Counted from the first letter of the stretch, positions 41,054-49,300 are shown. The stretch: 64,000 bases of DNA from Leptolyngbyaceae cyanobacterium (GCA_036703985.1 DATNQN010000108.1:1-64000); one strand, 5' to 3'. The notes: generated by a model not told the origin, from the sequence alone. Translations and numbers: made by a program.

Positions 41054-41836
41054 ATGATGTTTTTAAGATTCCTATGTTTTCCTCTGATCGTGTTAGGGTT
41101 TGTGCCAAGTTTTGCGATCGCATCCTACCAAAATCCATCCGCAGACTTTAGCAGTGCCAAATGGGAAGCCGTTCCAGATACCGGATCTGAACCGATTTAC
41201 ATCGACACCAACAGCATAAAATTAGATGAAAGTCAAAGCGTAATCACCTTCGATTTGATTCAGCCTGACGGTAGTTATGGGCGCATCGAAACCGATTGCA
41301 CAACTAACAAACAAAGATCGATCCGTCAAGGCTCGTTTGAATCTAAAACTAAAGCTACTTTCGTTTCATTACCCAATGCAACATGGCAAACTATTGAAAC
41401 AGATAGCCTACAAGCAACTATATCAGAATTTGTCTGTTCGTTAGGCGATCGAATTGAACCTGCCACAGATGAAGCATTTTATAACACCCAGGTGCGATTA
41501 CTAGGACAAATCACTGAAGGTTGCGAAGAAACCAAAAAAAACCAAGGTAATATGACTTATCAAATTTGTACCATTAACGGTCAACCCGTGCAAGCTTCCG
41601 AATCCCTTACCGAAGAAGGAGATGGTTTAGGATTTTGGTTTGAGAATAATAAAGTGAGGGCAATTCGCTTTTTTCATAATGGCGATCTCGTTATTTTCGA
41701 TGACAATGGACGTTTACAAGTTCGATTTTATGATGGTAATGAAATGCAAACTGATTTTACTGCAACGGAACGGAAAGAATTAGAAGAAACTGCTAAAAAC
41801 GGGTATCGCGATATTTTTAATTTGTTTAAAATTTAG
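41054..41836 (+). CDS. Secreted hypothetical protein
   Basis: Protein of 260 residues with a signal peptide (hydrophobic FLCFPLIVLGFVPSF, likely cleaved after AIA near residue 23). The first half of the mature part resembles surface-adhesin-E-like sequences in pattern (IYIDTNSIKLD, YGRIETDCTTNKQ), but this is tentative. The second half has a repeated strand pattern. Two adjacent ATGs (41054, 41057) are possible starts. Function unknown. Confidence 0.65.
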   Translation: MMFLRFLCFPLIVLGFVPSFAIASYQNPSADFSSAKWEAVPDTGSEPIYIDTNSIKLDESQSVITFDLIQPDGSYGRIETDCTTNKQRSIRQGSFESKTKATFVSLPNATWQTIETDSLQATISEFVCSLGDRIEPATDEAFYNTQVRLLGQITEGCEETKKNQGNMTYQICTINGQPVQASESLTEEGDGLGFWFENNKVRAIRFFHNGDLVIFDDNGRLQVRFYDGNEMQTDFTATERKELEETAKNGYRDIFNLFKI

Positions 41837-41844
41837 GGATGAGG

Positions 41845-41886
41845 GAGTGCGATCGCTCTTTATTATTTAGGATTGCGATCGCACTC
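41845..41886. terminator. HIP1-built inverted repeat between convergent genes
   Basis: Perfect 12-bp arms GAGTGCGATCGC and GCGATCGCACTC with an 18-base loop. Each arm contains a complete HIP1 octamer. The position between convergent coding sequences suits a bidirectional terminator, though no T run follows. Confidence 0.5.
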
Positions 41887-42093
41887 TTAACTTAACAATG
41901 GGAGACGGCGGACACGAATGCGACTGGACTCAACTGTGACAACTGCCCCTTGTTGCAAATCCTCCTCACATTCACCAATTACATTTATTAACAAGTTGGT
42001 TAAGGCTTGAGCGCGTAATCTTTCAATGCGGATACGAATAACTGAGGGAGACGTTGCTTCACTTAGTGCTAACAAAGCGTTTCTATCGAACAA
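41887..42093 (-). pseudogene. Truncated DUF5615 (PIN-like toxin) remnant
   Basis: Open frame of 68 residues resembling only the C-terminal half of DUF5615 PIN-like proteins (ATSPSVIRIRIERLRAQAL, then GAVVTVESSRIRVRRLP). The N-terminal half with the first catalytic aspartates is missing and the region upstream is not coding for it. Probably the relic of a toxin-antitoxin pair. The antitoxin is not seen. Confidence 0.65.
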
Positions 42094-42145
42094 TTGAGTA
42101 TAAATTTGATATAACTAATTTACCAACTACTTGAATAATCTAATT

Positions 42146-42469
42146 ATGAAAACGGATATTTCTCTTCCAGACCAAATTTTTGAAGAAGCTGAAGCAGTTG
42201 CTCAACAGTTAGGAATATCTCGCAGCGAACTATATACCGAATCATTGAAAGCTTATTTGCGGCGACATAACCGAGAGCGTATTTTATCGAAACTAAACGA
42301 GGTGTACTCTCAACAATCGTCAGATTTAGATACAGTTATGACAACTATACAATTTATGTCTCTGCCAAAGGAGAATGCACCTTCGCAATTACTCAGCAAC
42401 TTCATCTACCCGCGCCGGAGAATCAAACAAATTAAATTGATTGAAAATGGTAACGGTACTTATCGCTAA
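42146..42469 (+). CDS. Ribbon-helix-helix (CopG/MazE-like) antitoxin, altered C-terminus
   Basis: Protein of 107 residues. The N-terminal part is a typical RHH DNA-binding antitoxin: MKTDISLPDQIFEEAEAVAQ, then LGISRSELYTESLKAYLRR. The family normally ends soon after the LPKEN sequence and is followed by a MazF toxin. Here the frame continues into unrelated basic sequence that lies antisense to the next gene, and no MazF follows. The likely history is loss of the toxin with the tail replaced by neighbouring DNA. The ATG at 42146 matches the family start. Confidence 0.7.
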   Translation: MKTDISLPDQIFEEAEAVAQQLGISRSELYTESLKAYLRRHNRERILSKLNEVYSQQSSDLDTVMTTIQFMSLPKENAPSQLLSNFIYPRRRIKQIKLIENGNGTYR

Positions 42470-42664
42470 AACCGTTCCCAAAGTAACACCAATAGCCATC
42501 AAAATTAAGATGAGACTTATCAAACTCTTTTTCGCTTTTTTTACTCTTTTACTTGGCTTAGTCGTTGGATCTACTTCTCGATCGGTAGGTGGTTGAGTGC
42601 TACTTACGTTGCCCAAGTTGTTAGGGACTTGAGGATCTGAATTATTAGATGGATACTGGTTCAT
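42389..42664 (-). CDS. Small single-pass membrane protein
   Basis: Protein of about 91 residues. It has a polar Asn/Pro/Thr-rich N-terminus, a basic stretch SKRVKKAKKS, one membrane helix (LISLILILMAIGVTLGTVLA) and a short tail. The start at 42664 gives a plausible protein; a further 12 codons upstream are open. It overlaps tail to tail with the RHH gene by 81 bp, so one of the two ends is probably not original. Function unknown. Confidence 0.5.
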   Translation of the reverse strand: MNQYPSNNSDPQVPNNLGNVSSTQPPTDREVDPTTKPSKRVKKAKKSLISLILILMAIGVTLGTVLAISTVTIFNQFNLFDSPARVDEVAE

Positions 42665-42765
42665 ACTTTCATTTTGCGCGATCGCTAACTCAAATATCAT
42701 CTGCCCATAGGCGCATCACGCCCAACCTACGGCACAATAAGAAAGAGGTCAACAACGGAGGGGCT

Positions 42766-43341
42766 ATGTCTAAGCGCAAAAAGCACGATCTCCAATGGAT
42801 TAAAAAAACCATAGAGTTAAAAGAAGACCATAATTGGAAATCAGCGCCGGGAACTCGCATTTTTGTAGCTGGGCGAGGGGCGGTGCGCTTCGATGTTCCG
42901 CAAGATTGGCATTTTGAACCGGATACCAAATCGTTTCGTTTTTTGGATAAAAAGCCACCAAATGATGATTGTCGCTTAGAAGTTTCTTATAATTTGCTGC
43001 CTCCTGGTGACTGGGCAGATTTTCCCCTAATTCCTCTATTAAAAAAGCTAGTTCGAGAAGATGAACGAAAACCTATAGAAATAGGCGAAGTCGTTCAACT
43101 CAAACGCCAAACAGCCCGCGTCGTTTGGAGTCAATTCAATTTTATCGACCCCCAAGAAAACCGCGAAGCTTATTCCCGAATTTGTATTGGTTTAGGTTCT
43201 AATGTTCAATGTTTGATTACTTTTGATTATTGGGTAGATGATGCGGAACGCTTGACTCCTGTCTGGGATACGGTGATGGATTCGTTAGTTCTCGGTTTGT
43301 ATATCAGCGATCCTCGCACCGGATTTGCATTACCCGATTAG
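42766..43341 (+). CDS. Conserved hypothetical protein
   Basis: Soluble protein of 191 residues beginning MSKRKKHDLQWIKKTIELK, with a strong GGAGGGG ribosome site that fixes the start at 42766 rather than 42649. The middle (GRGAVRFDVPQDWHFEPD, then CRLEVSYNLLP) looks like the beta-rich fold seen in small PsbP-like or DUF1795-like proteins, but the match is weak. A terminator hairpin follows. No partner genes suggest a role. Confidence 0.7.
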   Translation: MSKRKKHDLQWIKKTIELKEDHNWKSAPGTRIFVAGRGAVRFDVPQDWHFEPDTKSFRFLDKKPPNDDCRLEVSYNLLPPGDWADFPLIPLLKKLVREDERKPIEIGEVVQLKRQTARVVWSQFNFIDPQENREAYSRICIGLGSNVQCLITFDYWVDDAERLTPVWDTVMDSLVLGLYISDPRTGFALPD

Positions 43342-43356
43342 GATTTGGTGAAAAGA

Positions 43357-43393
43357 AGTTGGGTTTCTTATGGTTAGAAATCCAGCTTTTTTC
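43357..43393 (+). terminator. Intrinsic terminator
   Basis: Stem AGTTGGGTTTCT against AGAAATCCAGCT (with G-U pairs), a seven-base loop and a run of six T. It lies 16 bp after the stop of the 42766-43341 gene. Confidence 0.7.
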
Positions 43394-43601
43394 TAAAACA
43401 TAAAATTGGCCAGATAAAAATAAAATGATTATGCAAGCAGAAGAAAAGATTGTTCTTCAAAACTGATAATAAACGTTAGACTTTTGCCGAGTATGATGAT
43501 GCTGATGAAATGATTTTTTTAAATTTCATTTCTTTTGAAATAACTATAGCAGGTATTTATGATAAAAAAGAGGGTTTTTGACCCTGATTGGATATGATTG
43601 C

Positions 43602-43630
43602 TTGACAAATTGTAATATCCTTGCTATAGA
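43602..43630 (+). promoter_or_regulatory. Strong sigma-70-type promoter
   Basis: TTGACA (43602-43607), a 17-base spacer and TATAGA (43625-43630), with TGC immediately before the -10 hexamer giving an extended -10. Transcription would start near 43637, about 40 bases before the ATG at 43677. With the terminator above, this accounts for most of the 335-bp gap. Confidence 0.75.
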
Positions 43631-43676
43631 AAATATGCTATCTATTTAATAGAGCTATATTTATCCTGGAGGCGCT

Positions 43677-43919
43677 ATGTTTCTTAAACAGAAGCAAACC
43701 GGGGAATTAATTGAAGTGCTGAGGATCGAGGATGTTTATAATCCTTGTAGAACCGAGATCATGGGTCAATATCATGCTGGTGAAGAAATGCAAGACCCGG
43801 AAATCTTCCTCAAGTCAGAACTGATCTTTCCTTCTGGCGAACCTTTACCAGTTTGCTGGATCGACCCCCACTATACTGAAAAACGTCAGCGACCTGTTGC
43901 CGTAATGACAGTTGGATAA
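43677..43919 (+). CDS. Conserved cyanobacterial hypothetical protein
   Basis: Small acidic protein of 80 residues (MFLKQKQTGELIEVLRIEDV, then EIFLKSELIFPSGEPLPVCW). A GGAGG site eight bases upstream and a strong promoter indicate good expression. I recognise the general pattern from other cyanobacteria but no function is assigned. It is followed by two strong hairpins, so it is monocistronic. Confidence 0.75.
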   Translation: MFLKQKQTGELIEVLRIEDVYNPCRTEIMGQYHAGEEMQDPEIFLKSELIFPSGEPLPVCWIDPHYTEKRQRPVAVMTVG

Positions 43920-43974
43920 GCTTTTGACTAACTGGCATTCCTAATAGCTAGTTTTAAGGGGTTTCTGACCAACC

Positions 43975-44058
43975 ATAGTCTATCCCGATCGATTTGATAG
44001 ACTATTGGTAACTAATGCAAGAAAATCTAGCTAATTTAATTAGTTAGGTTTTTCTTGC
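43975..44058. terminator. Two consecutive long hairpins
   Basis: First hairpin (43975-44005): ATAGTCTATC / GATAGACTAT, a perfect 10-bp stem. Second (44017-44058): GCAAGAAAA with CTAGCTAA pairing to TTAGTTAG and TTTTTCTTGC, a nearly continuous 18-bp stem around TTTAA. The second has A-rich and T-rich legs and would work as a terminator in both directions between the convergent genes. Confidence 0.7.
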
Positions 44059-44097
44059 TATCTTATTACAGTTTGCTTTGGCAAGATTTATGAAGAA

Positions 44098-44451
44098 TCA
44101 AGAATCGGTCATTTTACCTTTCGCAATCAGATAAAGAGAGCCAGGAAACCAGAATAAAAGTGCAGTTCCTACTTGGGCAAAGTTACCATTGACGAAAGCA
44201 TTATATAAATAATAGATAGTGGAAAATAGACCGATCGCACCAATGATTCGCAATGTATAGGGGTGACTTTTCGGGAAGAAACAGAAGATGGCAATAACGA
44301 TGCAAACTCCCACCAGTCCGGCTGTACCCCAATAGAATAATGATATATTTTCAGGTGGTCTGGTAGTTAATATCTCTCGCATTTGCACGATGAGAGAGAT
44401 ACCTGCAATTACTGAGAGGAATCCCAAAATATTATAGAAAGTTCTGTTCAT
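44098..44451 (-). CDS. Membrane protein, hypothetical
   Basis: Protein of 117 residues with four predicted membrane helices and short loops, starting MNRTFYNILGFLSVIAGISL. No charged catalytic motif is visible and no family is recognised. It is followed on the minus strand by the double hairpin. A repeat separates it from the upstream Tudor-like gene. Confidence 0.65.
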   Translation of the reverse strand: MNRTFYNILGFLSVIAGISLIVQMREILTTRPPENISLFYWGTAGLVGVCIVIAIFCFFPKSHPYTLRIIGAIGLFSTIYYLYNAFVNGNFAQVGTALLFWFPGSLYLIAKGKMTDS

Positions 44452-44475
44452 AATTTACTCTCTAAATATAATCTT

Positions 44476-44637
44476 TAGGGGCGAGGTAATATCGCCCCCA
44501 ATACTGCTCGGTTAAGCAAATTTGTACTCTGTAGGGGCGAAGCAAACGGAGCAGAAAATCTAGGGTTTCAGCAATAAATTGTTGCCCGAATGCTTCGCCC
44601 CTACCCAAAACCCGAGCAGTATTGATATCGCCCCTAC
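44476..44637. repeat. Nested inverted repeat, about 160 bp
   Basis: Outer arms TAGGGGCGAGGTAATATCGC, continuing to CCAATACTGCTCGG, pair with CCCGAGCAGTATTGATATCG and CCCCTAC. Inner arms GTAGGGGCGAAGCA (44531) and TGCTTCGCCCCTAC (44591) pair perfectly. This matches a common cyanobacterial dispersed repeat. A 73-codon open frame across it is not a gene. Confidence 0.75.
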
Positions 44638-44655
44638 TTTTAATATATTCAGAGG

Positions 44656-45957
44656 TTAGCAAATTTCTTCCAGATCGACCCATTCATCGTAGGATGAATC
44701 GTAACCGAGGTAATGCACGAAGTATTGATTACTTCGGATTTCCTGAATGGTTGCAGTATACCAATCTTCTTCATCGTCATCCCAAACTTTTACTTTTTGG
44801 CTGACTGCAAATCCATTGTCGTCTGAGGAAGTGCGATCGCTAAAACGCACATCTTCTTCATCTACCCACTCATCGTCAGATGAACCGTAACCGATATAAC
44901 GAACGAAGTATTCGTTTCCTTTTACTTTTTGAATGTTTGCTTCATACCAATCTTCGTCATCGCTATCCCACACTTCTACCTTTTGACCAACCGTATATTG
45001 ATCTCCATCTGACTTACCAACAGATGATACGTTTGCACCAGATTTTGGCTGCTCTTTAATTTCTTCTTTAACTAAAGTATAAGCCTCTAAAATTACGTTG
45101 CGAGCAACGGTTTGAATTCCCGTATGCTCGTAATAATTAGTAGTTTGATCCAAAAATGCCGCTACAAAGTCTAAGTTATCATCAGCAATCTGGATGAAAT
45201 TGCCCAAACTGCTAATAATCGATTGGGGAGTTACTCCGGTTTTGGCTACTAAACCGTTCATCCAGCCTTGCAATGAATTGAAACCCTGATTGATAAAGGC
45301 AAATTTATCAGCGGTACTCGCTCCGGGTAGGGAGTTATTGACAGCCAAGAAGACCGGATTTTGAGCAACTGCGCTAGCATCAGCACCGCTAATAATACTT
45401 TGTATTTTGCTCAGAAAATCTGGCCCTAACGGAAGAATTCCATCAATGCAAACAAGGGCGATCGCACGCATCAATGCTGCATCTTGATAATTGTTAGCCA
45501 CAGCATTGGCAAACTGTTGCGGGTTGGGTTGAGGAATCCCGTTTAGTTTACAGAAGGCAATGATTTCAATAGCAATTTTAAGTACGAAGTCGATCGCTTG
45601 GGTTACATCTGCTTTAGGAGTTATATTGCTTAAAAAAGACAGAAAGCTGATTTTTTCACCTACTTTATTGGCTAAAGCTGCGGTTCCCATTGCGGCATCG
45701 GCTTTATCGATCGTTTGATAAAGTTTGATTGCAGCTTGGTAGCCTTTCTGAGGATCGTGATATAAAATAACGGCCCGATCGCGAATTTTCTGGATAACTT
45801 TGCTATCCGTTTCTCCGGTAATCCCTCGAATAGTATTATCAAAGCCCACCAAATTGTTCCATTGATTTGGCATTAAAAAATCGATCGCTTTTAAGACTTT
45901 GACAGTAATATTGTCACTGGGTAGCTCATCAACTAACTGAATAATGGATTTTTCCAT
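44656..45957 (-). CDS. Protein with two C-terminal Tudor/chromo-barrel-like repeats
   Basis: Protein of 433 residues. Residues 1-300 are a helical domain I do not recognise. The C-terminus holds two tandem repeats of about 50 residues, each starting VGQKVEVWDSDDEDWYEA or VSQKVKVWDDDEEDWYTA and ending in GYGSSDDEWVDEED or GYDSSYDEWVDLEE. This is the Tudor-knot / chromo-barrel (agenet-like) pattern, normally a binder of methylated peptides or nucleic acid in eukaryotes. The ligand here is unknown. It is a single gene, with its start 271 bp from the divergent ilvA. Confidence 0.8.
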   Translation of the reverse strand: MEKSIIQLVDELPSDNITVKVLKAIDFLMPNQWNNLVGFDNTIRGITGETDSKVIQKIRDRAVILYHDPQKGYQAAIKLYQTIDKADAAMGTAALANKVGEKISFLSFLSNITPKADVTQAIDFVLKIAIEIIAFCKLNGIPQPNPQQFANAVANNYQDAALMRAIALVCIDGILPLGPDFLSKIQSIISGADASAVAQNPVFLAVNNSLPGASTADKFAFINQGFNSLQGWMNGLVAKTGVTPQSIISSLGNFIQIADDNLDFVAAFLDQTTNYYEHTGIQTVARNVILEAYTLVKEEIKEQPKSGANVSSVGKSDGDQYTVGQKVEVWDSDDEDWYEANIQKVKGNEYFVRYIGYGSSDDEWVDEEDVRFSDRTSSDDNGFAVSQKVKVWDDDEEDWYTATIQEIRSNQYFVHYLGYDSSYDEWVDLEEIC

Positions 45958-46228
45958 AATTTACTTTGCTAAGTAAGTTTAACTTGTAATTATAATTGGT
46001 TTAAATTTAAACCCGATAAAATTATTTATTTTCTTCATTTTTCTCAGGATAAGCCAGTCCAATATACTGCACCCGATCTACTAACTAATAGCGAATGACT
46101 AATATATTTTAAGGCGCAATTTCTCTTTACCAGTAAGCTTTAAATAATTTTCCCAAAGGTAGCCGCATCAGGGGGCAGAAGTAGCCTAAAATAATAGTTT
46201 ATCTGGCATTTGCTTACCCACTGACCCC

Positions 46229-47740
46229 ATGTTCTGCGACTACCTGGTTCAAATCCTCACCGCCCGTGTCTACGATGTTGCCCAAGAAACGCCTCTAGAC
46301 TACGCCTCCAACCTCTCTGCACGGCTGAATAACAAAATTTTGCTCAAAAGAGAAGATATGCAGTCTGTCTTCTCCTTCAAGCTGCGGGGTGCTTATAACA
46401 AAATGGTGAATTTGCCGCCGGATAAGCTAGCACAGGGGGTAATTGCGGCATCGGCGGGAAATCACGCCCAAGGAGTTGCCCTGGGTGCGAGTAAACTGGG
46501 AACTACGGCAATTATTGTTATGCCTGTAACGACGCCGCAAGTTAAGGTGGATGCGGTGAAAGCGAGGGGAGGAGAGGTGGTATTGTATGGCGATACTTAC
46601 GATGATGCCTACGCTTATGCTCGTAAACTGGAAGCAGAAAAAGGGTTAACTTTTATACATCCATTCGACGATCCTCATGTGATTGCCGGACAGGGTACGA
46701 TCGGTATGGAAATTCTGCGCCAATATCAGCAACCGATTCATGCTATTTTTGTGGCGATCGGCGGTGGTGGATTGATTTCGGGAATTGCGGCGTATGTGAA
46801 GCGGATACGCCCGGAAATCAAGATTATCGGCGTAGAACCGGTGGATGCGGATGCCATGTATCGATCGCTAAAAGCTGGCAAACGGGTAAGATTACCGCAA
46901 GTGGGCTTATTTGCCGATGGTGTAGCAGTGCGGGAAGTGGGAGAAGAAACTTTCTGGCTGTGTCAGCAATACGTAGATGAAATCGTGCTAGTGGATACCG
47001 ATGCTACCTGTGCGGCGATTAAAGACGTGTTTGAGGATACGCGATCGATCTTAGAACCAGCAGGTGCATTAGCGATCGCAGGTGCAAAAGCTTATGTTGA
47101 ACGAGAACAAATTGAAGGAAAAACGCTAGTTGCAGTGGCTTGCGGTGCTAACATGAATTTCGATCGCCTCAGATTTGTTGCAGAAAGAGCAGAATTTGGC
47201 GAACGTCGCGAAGCCATCTTTGCAGTTACCATTCCCGAAGAAGCAGGTAGTCTTCGCAAATTTTGCGAATGTATGGGTAGACGTAGTTTAACCGAATTTA
47301 ACTATCGGATTGCCGACCAAAAAGAAGCCCATATTTTCGTCGGCTTGCAAATTCAAAACCGCGCCGATGCAGTAAAAATGGCCGAAAATTTTGAGCAATG
47401 CGGTTTTAAAACGATCGATTTAACCGATGACGAACTAACCAAATTACATTTGCGTCACATGGTAGGCGGACGTTCTCCCCTTGCACACCATGAAGTACTT
47501 TATCGCTTTGAATTTCCCGAACGTCCCGGCGCATTAATGAAGTTCGTTAGTTCCATGAGCCCCAATTGGAATATCAGCGTATTTCACTATCGCAATAACG
47601 GTTCGGATTACGGAAGAATTGTCGTAGGAATTCAAGTACCACCCGATGAGATGGAAGAGTGGCAAGCATTTCTCGATACGCTGGGATATCGCTATTGGGA
47701 TGAGAGTAATAATCTGGCTTATAAGTTGTTTTTGGGGTAG
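46229..47740 (+). CDS. ilvA: Threonine ammonia-lyase, biosynthetic
   Basis: PLP enzyme of 503 residues converting threonine to 2-oxobutanoate, the first committed step of isoleucine synthesis. The PLP lysine is Lys51 in FSFKLRGAYNK, the phosphate-binding loop is AIGGGGLISG, and ASAGNHAQGVA is intact. Two C-terminal ACT-like regulatory domains (about 325-400 and 420-495) indicate feedback control by isoleucine and valine. The start gives the family sequence CDYLVQILTARVYDVAQETP. Length is normal. Confidence 0.96.
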   Translation: MFCDYLVQILTARVYDVAQETPLDYASNLSARLNNKILLKREDMQSVFSFKLRGAYNKMVNLPPDKLAQGVIAASAGNHAQGVALGASKLGTTAIIVMPVTTPQVKVDAVKARGGEVVLYGDTYDDAYAYARKLEAEKGLTFIHPFDDPHVIAGQGTIGMEILRQYQQPIHAIFVAIGGGGLISGIAAYVKRIRPEIKIIGVEPVDADAMYRSLKAGKRVRLPQVGLFADGVAVREVGEETFWLCQQYVDEIVLVDTDATCAAIKDVFEDTRSILEPAGALAIAGAKAYVEREQIEGKTLVAVACGANMNFDRLRFVAERAEFGERREAIFAVTIPEEAGSLRKFCECMGRRSLTEFNYRIADQKEAHIFVGLQIQNRADAVKMAENFEQCGFKTIDLTDDELTKLHLRHMVGGRSPLAHHEVLYRFEFPERPGALMKFVSSMSPNWNISVFHYRNNGSDYGRIVVGIQVPPDEMEEWQAFLDTLGYRYWDESNNLAYKLFLG

Positions 47741-47849
47741 GAAAAAAAGGGCGATCGCATTCTGCCCAAAAGGTTTGTATTCATTTTATGTTAATAACTA
47801 GGAATGGTAAAATGGATGATAATTGAACCCATTTAATATTATAAAAGTT

Positions 47850-48143
47850 GTGTTTGAGATTGAGTTTACAGATCTAGCTATTGAGGATTTACAGTGGTTC
47901 AAAAAACACGAACAAAACGTAATTATTGATGGCATTGAAGTCAATCTTAGTTATCAACCAACAACTGAGACGCGCAACCGAAAACCCCTACGCCCAAATA
48001 ATACGGCAGAATGGGAATTAAGGTTGGGCGAGTATCGCGTTTTGTACAACGTTGAGGAGTTAGTTAGTATTGTAAGTATCCAGCGCGTAGCTGCCAAGCC
48101 AGGAAACAAGTACATATTTCAAGGAGAAGAGGGGGAACTATGA
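47850..48143 (+). CDS. RelE/ParE-like toxin
   Basis: Small toxin-like protein of about 97 residues: VFEIEFTDLAIEDLQWFKKH, then WELRLGEYRVLYNVEE and a basic C-terminus. The RelE/ParE fold fits the order of strands and the LRLGEYRVLY core. The GTG at 47850 gives the family N-terminus; a TTG at 47823 is also open. It overlaps the next gene by 4 bp (ATGA), a typical toxin-antitoxin arrangement. Confidence 0.8.
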   Translation: MFEIEFTDLAIEDLQWFKKHEQNVIIDGIEVNLSYQPTTETRNRKPLRPNNTAEWELRLGEYRVLYNVEELVSIVSIQRVAAKPGNKYIFQGEEGEL

Positions 48144-48457
48144 TGCACTGGGACTATCGGGTATTTTTCGAGGATGGCGGCTACACGATCCGCACGGTGT
48201 ATTATGATGATAAGGGTACGATCGTTGCTTGTTCGGCAAAACCGATCGAACCTTTTGGTGAATCCCTAGAAAGCCTTCAAGAAGAACTAAATCTTCTTCA
48301 AGCAGCAGTCACAAAGAAAGTTCTTTCTGCTTCAGATATACCAACTCAAACTGTTCGCCCGAAAGTAAAAAGAGGCAAATCGTTAGCAGCAGTTCGACAA
48401 CAACTTGGCTTACAGTCGGAAGTAGTTAAACAAGGTTTGTTGACTTCAAAAGATTAA
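48140..48457 (+). CDS. Probable partner antitoxin of the RelE/ParE-like toxin
   Basis: Protein of 105 residues, start overlapping the toxin stop. The N-terminal MMHWDYRVFFEDGGYTIRTV region is a small beta domain, the middle is helical, and the C-terminal KRGKSLAAVRQQLGLQSE is basic and could bind DNA. I do not recognise an established antitoxin family, so the role is inferred from the overlap and size. Convergent with the VapBC remnant. Confidence 0.6.
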   Translation: MMHWDYRVFFEDGGYTIRTVYYDDKGTIVACSAKPIEPFGESLESLQEELNLLQAAVTKKVLSASDIPTQTVRPKVKRGKSLAAVRQQLGLQSEVVKQGLLTSKD

Positions 48458-48458
48458 A

Positions 48459-48695
48459 TTAATCGGTTTTGGCAGTGGTTCGCCAGTAGTTTCGTAAACC
48501 AAAATTAGCGACTCCAAATCCATTTTTTTGAATAGGGCGCGTAGCAACATTCCAAAATTCTACACAATTTTGAGAAGTAATATGTAAACTATCACCATTT
48601 TGGCGTAATTTTCGGATAGCTGCCCTGATAGTTGGATGAACTGAGTGAGAGCGATCGACAAGGCGCAACAGCAAGTTAGTATCGACCAAGTACAT
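48459..48695 (-). pseudogene. Truncated VapC-type PIN toxin
   Basis: Residues 1-62 match PIN-domain toxins: MYLVDTNLLLRLVDRSHSVH with the first catalytic aspartate, then TSQNCVEFWNVATRPIQKNG. After this the sequence turns unrelated and stops at about 78 residues, where the family normally continues to about 130 with the remaining acidic residues. The toxin is therefore probably inactive. Start 48695 is five bases after the antitoxin stop. Confidence 0.75.
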
Positions 48696-48700
48696 CACAA

Positions 48701-48982
48701 TTATGGGTGTTCCTCGTAAATGCCAGCGCGACTCACAGCATAGTCTGATAGGATAGCCACATTTCCTCTTACACAAGCCTCGAATTCATCAGCTAAATTA
48801 TCTGCGATCGCTTCAAATTCTTCATCCTCTTCTCCAGATATCTCATTTTTAGATCCCACTTGTTTTAGTCTTGAAGCTTCTCTATGCCTAGTTAGAAAAT
48901 CAACGAAATCAAGCACTTCTTGAAGTTTGGCTTCTGGTAGAGAATGCAGTTTGTGTACTATTTCTTCAATTAAAATTTCCAT
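48701..48982 (-). CDS. DUF2281-type VapB antitoxin
   Basis: Protein of 93 residues: EILIEEIVHKLHSLPEAKLQ, then EVLDFVDFLTRHRE, the usual antitoxin N-terminus of DUF2281, followed by an acidic stretch and a C-terminal tail. It is directly upstream of the truncated PIN toxin. It may persist as an orphan regulator or protect against homologous toxins. Confidence 0.8.
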   Translation of the reverse strand: MEILIEEIVHKLHSLPEAKLQEVLDFVDFLTRHREASRLKQVGSKNEISGEEDEEFEAIADNLADEFEACVRGNVAILSDYAVSRAGIYEEHP

Positions 48983-49046
48983 ATTTATCTAAACTATGCA
49001 ACTAACTTTATTAATTAATATAACACCAATCGATAGAATAGTTTTC

Positions 49047-49262
49047 GTAGGTTGGGTTTCCTGGCGTCAACCCAACCTACAATTCCTTAACCCGTGCAGT
49101 ATTAAGTGTTGAGGAAAATGATATTAAACATATCACCAGTTAACTCAAATCAAAATTCATCTGTATACCAGGCGAAAAAGTCCCGCCGATATCTGTGTAC
49201 CCTACGGGAAGGCTATCGCCTACATCTGTGTTCATCTGTGTTCATCTGTGTTTCATCTGTGG
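49047..49262. repeat. Palindrome and short tandem repeats in a 318-bp gap
   Basis: The gap 48983-49300 holds no gene. It contains a palindrome GTAGGTTGGG / CCCAACCTAC (49047-49080), the CCCTACGGGAAGGCTATCGC motif (about 49200, nearly repeated at 63980-64000), and three tandem copies of TTCATCTGTG (about 49231-49260). These are dispersed cyanobacterial repeats. Confidence 0.65.
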
Positions 49263-49300
49263 TAAAAAATTAACCCCGGCACTTTTGCAAGAAGCTCATT

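Noticed and set aside
44462-44683. 73-codon open frame on the minus strand
   Set aside because: It lies almost wholly within a nested inverted repeat and overlaps the end of the Tudor-like gene.
46246-46268. T-loop-like sequence GGTTCAAATCC suggesting a tRNA
   Set aside because: It lies inside the first codons of ilvA, with no matching acceptor stem or anticodon arm upstream.
49222-49262. Tandem repeats that might be a CRISPR fragment
   Set aside because: Units are 10 bases with no spacers; no cas gene is present in the window.
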